Positions 6,774 to 14,757 of a stretch of 15,195 bases of DNA are shown piece after piece (positions within the stretch are counted from its first letter, which is position 1; the number at the start of each line of letters is the position of its first letter). The translations under genes and the position numbers were made by a program. Where the stretch lies: assembly GCA_964401685.1 (NCBI GenBank), contig CAYNZH010000042.1, positions 1-15,195 of the forward strand. The letters run 5' to 3'. The DNA is from DASRQK01 sp964401685. Its GTDB lineage: Bacteria; Bacteroidota; Bacteroidia; Sphingobacteriales; Sphingobacteriaceae. The notes under the pieces were generated by a model, which saw nothing but the letters and a program-made list of their open reading frames with translations, had not been told where the DNA came from and did no database searches.

Positions 6774-7760
6774 TTATAAGTGATGGCCTTTTTCTTCCAG
6801 AACCACGCGATTGTCCAATTGGCCGAGGCCGCTGATTTCCATTTGAATATAATCTCCCGGCCGAAGCCATTGGGGTTGATAGTTTCCAGGATTTTCTCGG
6901 GACCTGGTCCCATTTATTTCTAAAAAACAACCTGTTCCCACCGTTCCGGAGCCGATCATATCTCCGGGAAAAAGGTCTACACCGTAGGAGACACGCTCAA
7001 TTATTTCCGCAAACGTCCAGTGCATGCTTGAAAAATCCCCTGACGAGACGAGATGCCCGTTGACCCGGCACTGCATACCCAACTGAAATGCATTTCCGAC
7101 ATGGCCTGCAGGTGCGGACGTTCGAAAAGGCTCCAGCTCATCCGGCGTCACCAGCCAAGGCCCCGTGGCCGAGGCAAAATCCTTGCCTTTGGCCGGCCCA
7201 AGATTGAGTTTCATCTCATCGCGCTGTAATTTCCTTGCACTAAAATCATTGAGGATCATATATCCTGCAATGTATTCGTCCGCCCTCTCCGCAGGAATAT
7301 TTCTGCCTTTTTTATGGATAAGAACCGCCACCTCCAGCTCAAAATCAAGTTCTTGAAAATGACTCGGCATGCAAAGGACGTCTCCGGGTCCTTGTATCGA
7401 TCGGTGATTGCTGAAATAAAAAACAGGAAAGTCGTCAAATTCAGGAATCATCGGCAAACCCCGGTTAAGGCGGGAAGTCTCCACATGCTGGCGAAAAGCA
7501 TAAGCGTCCCTGAACGAACGAGGTTCAGGCAGGGGCGCCATCAACTCCCAGGAGGTTTCTGCCTTTATCACAGCAGGACGAGTAAACGCGTTCTCCACAA
7601 CCTCCTTGACATGCTCCATCAATTCAGGTCCCCCATCAAGTAGGGAGATCATCGTATCCGGCAACCCATGCGCGACAGCTTGCAGGTCGTACACCCGTCC
7701 GTCGTGCCACAGTCCCAAAGCGGCGCGCTTGGTTTCATTTTGAAATGTCACGAATTTCAT
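6774..7760 (-). CDS. Fumarylacetoacetate hydrolase family protein
   Basis: 328 aa. The FAH-family fold is clear: ELDFELEVAVLI carries two metal-binding acidic residues (E141, E143), GYMILNDFSARKLQRDE provides a third (D172), and GPAKGKDFAS carries the conserved lysine (about 193). GDMIGSGTVGTG near the C-terminus is also typical. Placed divergently from homogentisate dioxygenase, it most likely cleaves fumarylacetoacetate (or maleylacetoacetate) to fumarate or maleate plus acetoacetate, the last step of tyrosine breakdown. It is shorter than the roughly 420-aa eukaryotic-type enzyme and belongs to the compact bacterial group, whose members also act on other acylpyruvates, so the substrate is inferred. 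ATG 7760 is preferred over an in-frame TTG at 7769. It precedes the flavin reductase-like gene by 11 nt. Confidence 0.9.
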   Translation of the reverse strand: MKFVTFQNETKRAALGLWHDGRVYDLQAVAHGLPDTMISLLDGGPELMEHVKEVVENAFTRPAVIKAETSWELMAPLPEPRSFRDAYAFRQHVETSRLNRGLPMIPEFDDFPVFYFSNHRSIQGPGDVLCMPSHFQELDFELEVAVLIHKKGRNIPAERADEYIAGYMILNDFSARKLQRDEMKLNLGPAKGKDFASATGPWLVTPDELEPFRTSAPAGHVGNAFQLGMQCRVNGHLVSSGDFSSMHWTFAEIIERVSYGVDLFPGDMIGSGTVGTGCFLEINGTRSRENPGNYQPQWLRPGDYIQMEISGLGQLDNRVVLEEKGHHL

Positions 7761-7796
7761 CGCTGTCAATATACATATAAATCCCTGAATTTTTTA

Positions 7797-7804
7797 TATC
7801 TTTG
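7797..7804 (+). promoter_or_regulatory. Putative -7 element of the hmgA-hpd operon
   Basis: TATCTTTG matches TAnnTTTG exactly and lies 70 bp before hmgA, predicting a start near 7811 and a leader of about 60 nt. No TTG is visible at the -33 position, which may mean that an activator is needed (inference). No exact -7 match is seen for the divergent FAH-family gene. Confidence 0.45.
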
Positions 7805-7808
7805 TGTA

Positions 7809-7839
7809 GTTCTGCTACAGAACCGGCTGTCACTCAGCC
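7809..7839 (+). promoter_or_regulatory. Two adjacent inverted repeats at the hmgA transcription start region
   Basis: GTTCTG-CTA-CAGAAC (7809-7823) is a 6-bp inverted repeat with a 3-bp centre. It is followed one base later by GGCTG-TCACT-CAGCC (7825-7839), a 5-bp stem with a 5-base loop. Both sit at or just after the predicted start of transcription, so they could be an operator or a folded 5' leader. A direct repeat CAAATTAT follows at 7841 and 7861, exactly 20 bp apart. Confidence 0.4.
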
Positions 7840-7874
7840 CCAAATTATGATGCAGGGTCTCAAATTATTATATT

Positions 7875-9038
7875 ATGCCAATCTACCATCAACTGGGAAA
7901 TATCCCTAAAAAGCGCCACACGGTCTTTAGAAAGCCAGATGGTGAACTCTACGCCGAGGAACTGGTTTCTACGCACGGATTTTCGAGTGTTTATTCGCTG
8001 GTATATCACTGCTACCCGCCTACGCTTGTTAAACAAATCGGTGATCCCTATTCGGTGAAACCACAAATAGCGCGTGAGAAGCATTTGCGGCATACCAGTC
8101 TAAAGGGGTTTCAAATAACTCCCGAGGACGATTACTTGAAAAGCAGAAAACCTGTACTGGTCAATCAGGACCTACACATTTCCCTTGCGGCACCACGGCA
8201 TTCTATGACGGATTATTTTTACAAAAACAGCCAGGCTGATGAGGTAATCTTTGTCCATAAGGGATCGGGAGTTTTCAAAAGCGGGTACGGGAAAATTCAG
8301 TTTGGTTACGGAGATTACCTGGTTATTCCGCGAGGTGTTATTTATCAGCTGGAGTTCGATTCTCTTGACAACAGACTAATGATCGTTGAATCCTTTTCGC
8401 CTATCAAAACGCCCAAACGCTATAGGAATGAGTTTGGTCAATTGATGGAGCATGCTCCCTATTGTGAACGGGACATCAAAAGGCCGCAGGATCTGGAGAC
8501 ATTTGATCAGCTCGGGGATTACGAAGTGTGTATCAAGAAACAAGAACTGATATATCCCTATATTTATGGGAGTCATCCCTTTGATTTTGTGGGGTGGGAC
8601 GGCTATCACTACCCCTGGGCATTTTCCATTCATGATTTTGAACCCATCACCGGAAGACTTCATCAACCACCCCCGGTGCATCAAACGTTTGAAACTGATG
8701 CTTTTGTCCTATGTAGCTTTGTGCCGCGGATGTACGATTATCATCCGGAGTCGATTCCTGCGCCCTATAACCACAGCAACGTGGATTCGGACGAGGTACT
8801 ATACTATGTCGCGGGGGACTTTATGAGTCGGGCGCATATCGAACAAGGACAAATCACTTTGCATCCCGGCGGCATCCCTCACGGACCTCATCCGGGGACA
8901 GTTGAGAAAAGCATTGGGCAGAAAGAAACGCAAGAATTGGCGGTCATGATCGATCCCTTTCGCCCACTGATGCTCACGACGCATGCGCTGGATATAGAAG
9001 ACCCTGAATATTATCAATCATGGATCAGTAAATTCTAA
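7875..9038 (+). CDS. hmgA: Homogentisate 1,2-dioxygenase
   Basis: 387 aa. This Fe(II) cupin enzyme opens the ring of homogentisate to give maleylacetoacetate. The C-terminal half carries HQPPPVHQTFE (263-273), FVLCSFVPRMYDYHP, YNHSNVDSDEVLYY (298-311) and HPGGIPHGPHPG (330-341). H300, E307 and H336 are the predicted iron ligands. At under 400 aa it is the compact bacterial form; the human and Pseudomonas enzymes are about 430-445 aa, with a differently spaced His-Glu pair. hpd follows after only 5 nt, so the two are surely co-transcribed. It has no Shine-Dalgarno site. Confidence 0.93.
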   Translation: MPIYHQLGNIPKKRHTVFRKPDGELYAEELVSTHGFSSVYSLVYHCYPPTLVKQIGDPYSVKPQIAREKHLRHTSLKGFQITPEDDYLKSRKPVLVNQDLHISLAAPRHSMTDYFYKNSQADEVIFVHKGSGVFKSGYGKIQFGYGDYLVIPRGVIYQLEFDSLDNRLMIVESFSPIKTPKRYRNEFGQLMEHAPYCERDIKRPQDLETFDQLGDYEVCIKKQELIYPYIYGSHPFDFVGWDGYHYPWAFSIHDFEPITGRLHQPPPVHQTFETDAFVLCSFVPRMYDYHPESIPAPYNHSNVDSDEVLYYVAGDFMSRAHIEQGQITLHPGGIPHGPHPGTVEKSIGQKETQELAVMIDPFRPLMLTTHALDIEDPEYYQSWISKF

Positions 9039-9043
9039 CCATT

Positions 9044-10171
9044 ATGACACAAACATTTGCCGAAAAAATCGCACACGCGAAGGACTTTTTACCCATCAAC
9101 GGGACGGATTTTATTGAATTTTATGTAGGAAATGCAAAACAAGCTGCCCATTTCTATAAAACGGCCTTTGGCTTTCAACCCCTCGCCTATGCGGGTCCGG
9201 AAACCGGGGTGAGAGACCGTGCGTCCTATGTATTGGTTCAGAATAAAATAAGACTGGTCCTGACGTCCGCTCTGCGTTCAGACCATCCAATTTCGGATCA
9301 TGTGAAGAAACATGGCGACGGAGTGAAAATACTGGCCCTTTGGGTCGATGACGCGTTTAAATCCTATGAGGAAACCATAAAAAGGGGCGCAAAATCCTTT
9401 CAGGAGCCAAAAGTCAGTGAGGATGAATGGGGCCAACTAAAAACAGCAGGAATTTATACCTATGGTGAAACTGTTCATTTGTTTGTAGAGAGGAAAAACT
9501 ACAAGGGATCGTTTATGCCCGGATACAAAGCTTGGGAAAGTCATTATCAGCCTAGCGAAACCGGACTATTGCATGTGGATCACTGCGTCGGAAACGTCGG
9601 CTGGAACCGAATGAACGAAACCATTCAATGGTATGAGGACGTGATGGGATTCGTCAACATTCTGTCCTTTGATGACAAGCAGATAAACACGGAATATTCA
9701 GCGCTCATGAGTAAAGTGATGAGCAATGGGAATGGCTACGTGAAATTCCCCATAAATGAACCAGCCGAAGGAAAAAAGAAATCTCAGATAGAGGAATACC
9801 TTGAGTTTTATGAAGGCGAAGGAGTCCAACATGTGGCATTGGAGACCCGCGACATCGCCCATACGGTTCGGGAACTTAAAAGTCGGGGCGTTGAATTCCT
9901 CGGCGCACCGCCAGAGGCTTATTATGAAATGCTGCCCGAGCGGATCGGCGAGATCCAGGAGGATCTGAACACCATCAGGGATTTGGGGATTTTAGTCGAC
10001 CGCGACGAAGAAGGCTACCTGCTTCAGATTTTCACTAAACCCATACAGGACAGACCAACGTTTTTCTTTGAAATCATTCAAAGGCGTGGTGCCCAGAGTT
10101 TTGGTGCTGGAAACTTTAAAGCCCTTTTCGAAGCTATAGAACGGGAACAGGCCAAGAGAGGCAATCTCTAA
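9044..10171 (+). CDS. hpd: 4-hydroxyphenylpyruvate dioxygenase
   Basis: 375 aa. HPPD converts 4-hydroxyphenylpyruvate, the transamination product of tyrosine, to homogentisate, the substrate of the enzyme encoded just upstream. It has the two-domain vicinal-oxygen-chelate layout: an N-terminal domain opening with NGTDFIEFYVGNAKQAAHFY and a catalytic C-terminal domain. The Fe(II) ligands are predicted at H180 (LLHVDHCVGNV), H263 (GVQHVAL) and E343 (FFEIIQR). The C-terminal motif FFFEIIQRRGAQSFGAGNFK is diagnostic of true HPPD rather than hydroxymandelate synthase-like relatives. The length is normal. Its TAA stop overlaps the TAG stop of the convergent lipoprotein gene. Confidence 0.96.
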   Translation: MTQTFAEKIAHAKDFLPINGTDFIEFYVGNAKQAAHFYKTAFGFQPLAYAGPETGVRDRASYVLVQNKIRLVLTSALRSDHPISDHVKKHGDGVKILALWVDDAFKSYEETIKRGAKSFQEPKVSEDEWGQLKTAGIYTYGETVHLFVERKNYKGSFMPGYKAWESHYQPSETGLLHVDHCVGNVGWNRMNETIQWYEDVMGFVNILSFDDKQINTEYSALMSKVMSNGNGYVKFPINEPAEGKKKSQIEEYLEFYEGEGVQHVALETRDIAHTVRELKSRGVEFLGAPPEAYYEMLPERIGEIQEDLNTIRDLGILVDRDEEGYLLQIFTKPIQDRPTFFFEIIQRRGAQSFGAGNFKALFEAIEREQAKRGNL

Positions 10172-10800
10172 TCTTGGCTCGACGTCAGGGCCTCCAAGAT
10201 CGTGGCCCTGAATTTTTCGTCCTTTTCCTGGAATTCAATGCTTCTCCTATAAGTGTCCAGGGTAAAAAACAATTCGCCTGGTTCGTCCAGATCAGGCTGG
10301 AAGAATAGTTTAAAATTGTTGGTCGACGGCGTTTGGTGGTCTACTGGATTTTTATTGGACGAAAAAGCCAAGGGCACCACAGCTTCAGAGGAGAAAGTCC
10401 CCGCCTCGAGCGACTGCCCCCATAAATCGGCTAGCGCGGCGACGAACGCGTCGCTTTGCTCGCCGGAGCTGAGAAACTTGACCGTTCCGGTTTTGAATCC
10501 GTCGCTCTCATTGACCGAGCCGTCATCGTTGATTCCGGCAGGAATATCGCGGTCAAGGGAAACCAAAAAACCCACAGTGTCCTGATTGAACAAGCCTTGT
10601 ACCTGATAGAGAATCGCAGTATCCTGCTCCGTTTTCTCGGTAATAGACAAAAATAAAGTTGTAGGCTTGGCTTGATTGCTCGTGATCTGGTGTAGCGACA
10701 GGCCCTGCTCTCCACTCTGGCGGTTGCAAGAGGAGGCCAATAATGCAATGACCACGATCGTGGTCGTAATAAACGTGCGATTCATCATGTTTTTACTCAT
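10168..10800 (-). CDS. Hypothetical lipoprotein coupled to the permease
   Basis: 210 aa. I do not recognise the family. Residues 7-25 look like a lipoprotein signal (NRTFITTTIVVIALLASSC, with C25 lipidated). The mature protein is acidic, with beta-rich stretches (TLFLSITEKTEQDTAILYQV, FKLFFQPDLDEPGELFFTLD) and no visible catalytic motif. ATG 10800 is chosen because ATGAGTAA overlaps the permease stop by 6 nt past that stop's first base, a classic coupling arrangement. TTG 10812 and ATG 10788 or 10785 are in-frame alternatives. The overlap suggests co-translation with the amino acid permease, but a lipoprotein partner for APC permeases is not an established theme. Confidence 0.72.
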   Translation of the reverse strand: MSKNMMNRTFITTTIVVIALLASSCNRQSGEQGLSLHQITSNQAKPTTLFLSITEKTEQDTAILYQVQGLFNQDTVGFLVSLDRDIPAGINDDGSVNESDGFKTGTVKFLSSGEQSDAFVAALADLWGQSLEAGTFSSEAVVPLAFSSNKNPVDHQTPSTNNFKLFFQPDLDEPGELFFTLDTYRRSIEFQEKDEKFRATILEALTSSQD

Positions 10801-12499
10801 TTGTACTTTCAATATTCCTAGGGTCTAATTTCGATTTGCGGTAGCCATAAGCAAAATACACCACCAGGCCAATTACCAACCAAATCAGAAAAATAAACCA
10901 ATTACTTGCGCCTAGCTCGGACATCAGATATAAATTGACCAGAATCCCTGCTACCGGCAACAAAGAAAAATTTAATTTAAAACCCATTACCGCGAGTATC
11001 ACCCAAACGATCCAGAAAATTATCTCCAGAATTTTTTCTTCAAAAACCCCCTGAAATGACAAGCCTCTCCAATCGGCGATGTACTCTGGGTCATAAGTAT
11101 ACAGCAAATAAACGGCCAAGACCAATGCAATACCGATGATGTACTTGCCATTGACATAGGGCACCTTGAACCGTGATTGCTTGGAAATCCCAGAATAGTC
11201 CATATAAAGTACGCCTGCACACACAAGAATAAACGCAAAAAATGTCCCCACGCTGGTCAGGTCTACAAAAAAGTCCATCTTGAAAAACAGGGCCGGAATA
11301 GCAACAACCAATCCTGTTATAATCGTCGCAAAGGAAGGAGTCTTGTATTTGGGGTGAATTTTAGAAAATTTCTTCCACAAAAGTCCATCACGTGACATGG
11401 TCATCCAAATCCTGGGTTGAGCCATCTGGAAAACGAGTAGAGCACTGGTGATCGCGACAACGGAAGTCACAGAGACGATTCCAGCCATAAAATCCATTCC
11501 TACATAAGAAAACACATAGGAAAGTGGATCTTTCACGTTCAATTCTGTGTAGTTGACCATTCCTGTGAGCACCAAGGTGATAAGAACGTACAAAATCGCA
11601 CAGATCAAGAGAACCATAATCATCGCTCGGGGCAAATCGCGCTGGGGATTTTTACATTCTTCGGCCGTCGTGGAGATAGAGTCAAAACCTATGAAAGCGA
11701 AAAACACGGCGGCCACACCGCCCATTACTCCGTGAAGACCGTTGGGTGCAAACGGCGTCCAGTTTTCAGGCTTGACAAAAAATGCACCGCCAATAATAAC
11801 AAACAGAATGACCCCAACTTTTATAATAACCATTATATTGCTGGCATTGCGGGATTCACGAATTCCTATATAGACTAGCCAGGTGACAAAAAACGTAATC
11901 AGTCCGGCAGGGAGATCGAAAATAATCGGTATATCTCCCACCCTTGGAGCCTGTTCGAAGGCCTGAGCCGCGGTTCTTTCGATAGCAGAAAGAGATTCAA
12001 TGCCACTTGTTTGTATCTTTTCAAATGCTTCCCGAGCATAGGCTGGTGCCATGGTCAACCAGCCCGGCAATACAATTCCGAAACCGGCGAGCATACTTGC
12101 AAAATACTGAGACCAAGCTATAGCGACAACCATGTTTGACACCGCATACTCCAGAATCAACGCCCAGCCTATAATCCACGCGAACAGCTCACCGAATGCC
12201 ACATACGCATAAGTATACGCACTGCCAGAAACCGGTACCGTACTAGCGAACTGCGCATAGGAAAGCGCTGTAAACACACAAGCGAAAGCCACAAAAACAA
12301 AAAGCATGGAAATAGCCGGCCCGCCGTTATAGGCGGCCAGCCCAATCGTACTAAAAATCCCGGCACCGATGATCGCCGCGATACCAAAAGATACCAGGTC
12401 CCGCACGCCCAAAATTTTGGCCATACTCTCTTTCCCGGAAACCCGCGAAGCACTTAAAATCTGTTCAACCGTCTTTTTACGAAAAAGTTTATTCGACAT
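10793..12499 (-). CDS. APC-family amino acid permease (cationic amino acid transporter-like)
   Basis: 568 aa integral inner-membrane protein with about 12-14 hydrophobic segments. The first membrane helix carries the APC substrate-binding motif GAGIFSTIG (45-53), and FFAFIGFDSISTTAEECKNP is the signature of the cationic amino acid transporter (CAT/YfnA) branch. An unusual soluble stretch of about 45 residues follows the third or fourth membrane segment (around APAYAREAFEKIQTSGIES). Transport of an amino acid by proton-driven uptake or exchange is known for the family; the specific substrate cannot be read from sequence. The gene lies 46 nt after the AcpH-like gene but has its own promoter in the gap. 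Confidence 0.92.
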   Translation of the reverse strand: MSNKLFRKKTVEQILSASRVSGKESMAKILGVRDLVSFGIAAIIGAGIFSTIGLAAYNGGPAISMLFVFVAFACVFTALSYAQFASTVPVSGSAYTYAYVAFGELFAWIIGWALILEYAVSNMVVAIAWSQYFASMLAGFGIVLPGWLTMAPAYAREAFEKIQTSGIESLSAIERTAAQAFEQAPRVGDIPIIFDLPAGLITFFVTWLVYIGIRESRNASNIMVIIKVGVILFVIIGGAFFVKPENWTPFAPNGLHGVMGGVAAVFFAFIGFDSISTTAEECKNPQRDLPRAMIMVLLICAILYVLITLVLTGMVNYTELNVKDPLSYVFSYVGMDFMAGIVSVTSVVAITSALLVFQMAQPRIWMTMSRDGLLWKKFSKIHPKYKTPSFATIITGLVVAIPALFFKMDFFVDLTSVGTFFAFILVCAGVLYMDYSGISKQSRFKVPYVNGKYIIGIALVLAVYLLYTYDPEYIADWRGLSFQGVFEEKILEIIFWIVWVILAVMGFKLNFSLLPVAGILVNLYLMSELGASNWFIFLIWLVIGLVVYFAYGYRKSKLDPRNIESTNE

Positions 12500-12521
12500 A
12501 TCAAGGTTAGTATTTAGGTTT

Positions 12522-12554
12522 CAAACATATAAAAAAAACCAGCGATTATGTCAA
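12522..12554 (-). promoter_or_regulatory. Promoter of the permease gene
   Basis: On the minus strand, TATGTTTG (12529-12522) matches TAnnTTTG exactly. TTG (12554-12552) lies 22 bp upstream, inside the last codons of the AcpH-like gene. The predicted leader to ATG 12499 is about 15 nt. Confidence 0.5.
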
Positions 12555-13220
12555 TTTTTGTTCAATTTCTTCGAAAATCACGTGAAATCTGCCTCTGATA
12601 CCCTGTGCAAAGGTCCCGAGAGCAATCGTTAAAGCCGCCTTTCTCTGCAAGTCGCGTTCAAAGTCCCACAGCCTGCGGCAAATATGCATTAGCGCCTGAC
12701 TTACCTGAGATAGATCCCTATAAGAACCTACATACCTGTGCCGGAGAAAGCCATCCAGGTAAGCAAAAAAGGGAGTGCCATCGCGAAACTCACAGATCTC
12801 CAGAAAACGACCTACCGCGGTGCGATCTACCTGTTCCAGAGCTAAATAAAAATCATTTTCGTCCACAATCCCCTCGACCAAAAGGAGATGGTCCAGCATA
12901 AGCTCCAAGGCAATATGCGATAAAAACGATGGCCTGATCGGCGTGCCCTCCAGGATAGACCCAATCAAAACTTTGAGTGTATGCGTCTCTTCATAGAAAA
13001 AATCAGCATTGTGAAACAGACGATCGATTTCCATGTGCCTCTGCCAACCTCTGTTGATTTGGGTCAGCTTTGGATTGCCCAGAAATTGGAGCTCATGTTT
13101 TTCGGGGTGCAAGTGAAAATCCCGGTCGGCATTTCTCAGCAGATCCGGGAAAACAGAGCCAAATATTCGCTCAGGATCCCGGTCATACCGCTCAAAATAA
13201 TAATGGGAAAGAAAGTTCAT
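12546..13220 (-). CDS. AcpH/DUF479-like protein (putative ACP phosphodiesterase family)
   Basis: 224 aa, cytoplasmic. The opening MNFLSHYYFE, the block HMEIDRLFHNADFF (62-75) and SHIALELMLDHLLL (101-114) align by eye with the acyl carrier protein phosphodiesterase (AcpH, DUF479) family of E. coli, whose members remove phosphopantetheine from holo-ACP. H6, D26, H62, D66, D110 and H111 keep the spacing of the metal-binding histidines and aspartates. The protein is somewhat longer than the roughly 193-aa E. coli enzyme, and its divergence leaves the activity uncertain. The start is preceded by GGGAG at a good distance. It is divergent from tyrS. Confidence 0.7.
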   Translation of the reverse strand: MNFLSHYYFERYDRDPERIFGSVFPDLLRNADRDFHLHPEKHELQFLGNPKLTQINRGWQRHMEIDRLFHNADFFYEETHTLKVLIGSILEGTPIRPSFLSHIALELMLDHLLLVEGIVDENDFYLALEQVDRTAVGRFLEICEFRDGTPFFAYLDGFLRHRYVGSYRDLSQVSQALMHICRRLWDFERDLQRKAALTIALGTFAQGIRGRFHVIFEEIEQKLT

Positions 13221-13235
13221 GGTTCTCCCTTTGTT

Positions 13236-13268
13236 TTTGCTAATATAATTAACTTATCTTTATCTTTG
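13236..13268 (+). promoter_or_regulatory. Promoter of tyrS
   Basis: TTTG (13236-13239) and TATCTTTG (13261-13268, exact TAnnTTTG) are separated by 21 bp. Transcription would start near 13275, about 22 nt before ATG 13297. No T-box-like leader can fit in so short a leader. Confidence 0.55.
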
Positions 13269-13296
13269 CCGACTAAGTTAAAAAATCCGTTTAAAA

Positions 13297-14580
13297 ATGA
13301 ACTTTGTAGAAGAACTGCGTTGGAGAGGCATGTTGCAAGACATGATTCCTGAAACTGAAGAGATGTTATTGAAAGGGCCCACAGCGGGTTACATAGGTTT
13401 CGATCCTACGGGAGATTCCCTTCATGTGGGTCATCTGACTCAGATCATGACTTTGATTCATTTTCAAAACGCTGGACACAAACCGATCGCACTAGTGGGA
13501 GGAGCGACCGGAATGATCGGTGATCCGTCCTTTAAATCATCCGAACGAAATCTCCTTGACGAGGAAACCCTGCAATACAACGTAGATTGCCTGAAACGCC
13601 AGCTGGAAAAATTCCTGGACTTTGGCAAGGGACAGAACGCCGCGGAACTGGTCAATAATTATGATTGGTTTAAAGATTTTAAATTTCTAGACTTTATCCG
13701 CGACATAGGTAAAATGATTACGGTCAACTACATGATGGCAAAGGATTCGGTGAAAAGGCGGCTGGAAGGCGAATCTGGCCTTTCATTTACCGAGTTTTCC
13801 TATCAGCTGATCCAGGGCTACGATTTTTACCACTTATGGAAGCATCACCACTGCAAAATCCAAATGGGCGGATCGGATCAGTGGGGAAATATCATCACTG
13901 GCGTCGAATTTATCCGCAGACAAGCGTCTGAAAGCGCGTATGCCTTGACAACGCAGTTAATCAAAAAAGCGGACGGCAACAAGTTTGGTAAAACCGAAAG
14001 CGGAGCCGTCTGGTTGGATCCAAAAAAGACGTCTCCCTACAAATTCTATCAATTTTGGTTAAATGCTTCCGACGAAGATGCGAAAAGTTGGGTCAAAATA
14101 TTCACGCTGAAAAGTAGAGCAGAAATCGAGCAATTGATCGCTGCCCATGATGAAGCTCCTCATCAACGATTGGTTCAAAAAGCGTTGGCGGAGGACATCA
14201 CTGTGAGGACACATTCGCAGGAAGACCTGGAAACTGCGTTGAAAACCACCGACTTTTTGTTTGGAAACGGATCACTGGACTTCCTCCAAAACCTTGATCA
14301 CCCAGGCGTGCTGGAAGTCTTCGATGGAGTTCCTCAATTTGAAATCTCAAAAAATGAACTCGATCAGGGGATTAATATTCTGGATTTGCTCGGAGCGTCG
14401 ACCAGCGTGTTTTCGTCTAAAGGCGAAGCGCGAAAAATGATTCAGGGCGGAGGCGTTTCGATCAACAGAGAGAAAGTGACGTCCGTAGACGATGTTTTGG
14501 GAGCTGATCACCTCATCAATGGGAAATACCTCATCGCCCAACGGGGCAAAAAGAATTACTTCCTGATCCAGGCGATTTAA
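13297..14580 (+). CDS. tyrS: Tyrosyl-tRNA synthetase
   Basis: 427 aa class Ic aminoacyl-tRNA synthetase that charges tRNA-Tyr. YIGFDPTGDSLHVGH (32-46) contains the HIGH-type signature HVGH. LVGGATGMIGDPS, YQLIQGYDF (169-177) and GGSDQWGN (191-198) form the tyrosine and AMP pocket. KFGKTESG (229-236) is the KMSKS-loop form seen in the eubacterial TyrRS group. The C-terminal 75 residues form an S4 RNA-binding domain (DLLGASTSVFSSKGEARKMI). The length is typical. The gene stands alone and diverges from the AcpH-like gene. Confidence 0.98.
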   Translation: MNFVEELRWRGMLQDMIPETEEMLLKGPTAGYIGFDPTGDSLHVGHLTQIMTLIHFQNAGHKPIALVGGATGMIGDPSFKSSERNLLDEETLQYNVDCLKRQLEKFLDFGKGQNAAELVNNYDWFKDFKFLDFIRDIGKMITVNYMMAKDSVKRRLEGESGLSFTEFSYQLIQGYDFYHLWKHHHCKIQMGGSDQWGNIITGVEFIRRQASESAYALTTQLIKKADGNKFGKTESGAVWLDPKKTSPYKFYQFWLNASDEDAKSWVKIFTLKSRAEIEQLIAAHDEAPHQRLVQKALAEDITVRTHSQEDLETALKTTDFLFGNGSLDFLQNLDHPGVLEVFDGVPQFEISKNELDQGINILDLLGASTSVFSSKGEARKMIQGGGVSINREKVTSVDDVLGADHLINGKYLIAQRGKKNYFLIQAI

Positions 14581-14626
14581 TCATGTCCTTCTTGTAAAGA
14601 TTCGTAAAATTTTTAGAAAGCTATAA

Positions 14627-14672
14627 TCATACTTATAACTTTTGTATTTTTATACGAAAGTTATAAGTATGA
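14627..14672. repeat. Long AT-rich hairpin after tyrS
   Basis: Perfect 15-bp arms (CATACTTATAACTTT at 14628-14642 and its complement at 14657-14671) continue inward for five more pairs, one of them a T-G wobble, to a TTTT loop, and outward by one more pair. The total is about 21 bp. It begins 46 nt after the tyrS stop. No T-tract follows on the plus strand, so it is not a textbook terminator, though it could still act as a 3'-end stabiliser or bidirectional stop. It could also be a regulator site for the next gene. The rest of 14581-14757 shows no gene. Confidence 0.7.
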
Positions 14673-14757
14673 ATACATGATGCGGTCGGCAAAACACCAC
14701 TAAATTGGCACTGATATCCACCTACTTGTCGATTTTGGAAAGAATTAAAGGAGATAA

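Noticed and set aside
6763..6930. N-terminal extension of the flavin reductase-like protein
   Set aside because: It begins at TTG within the FAH-family gene, is basic and low in complexity, and lies before the conserved domain; ATG 6762 fits the 11-nt gene spacing.
7314..7643. Plus-strand open frame of 109 codons inside the FAH-family gene
   Set aside because: It is antisense to a clear enzyme gene and its translation is not protein-like.
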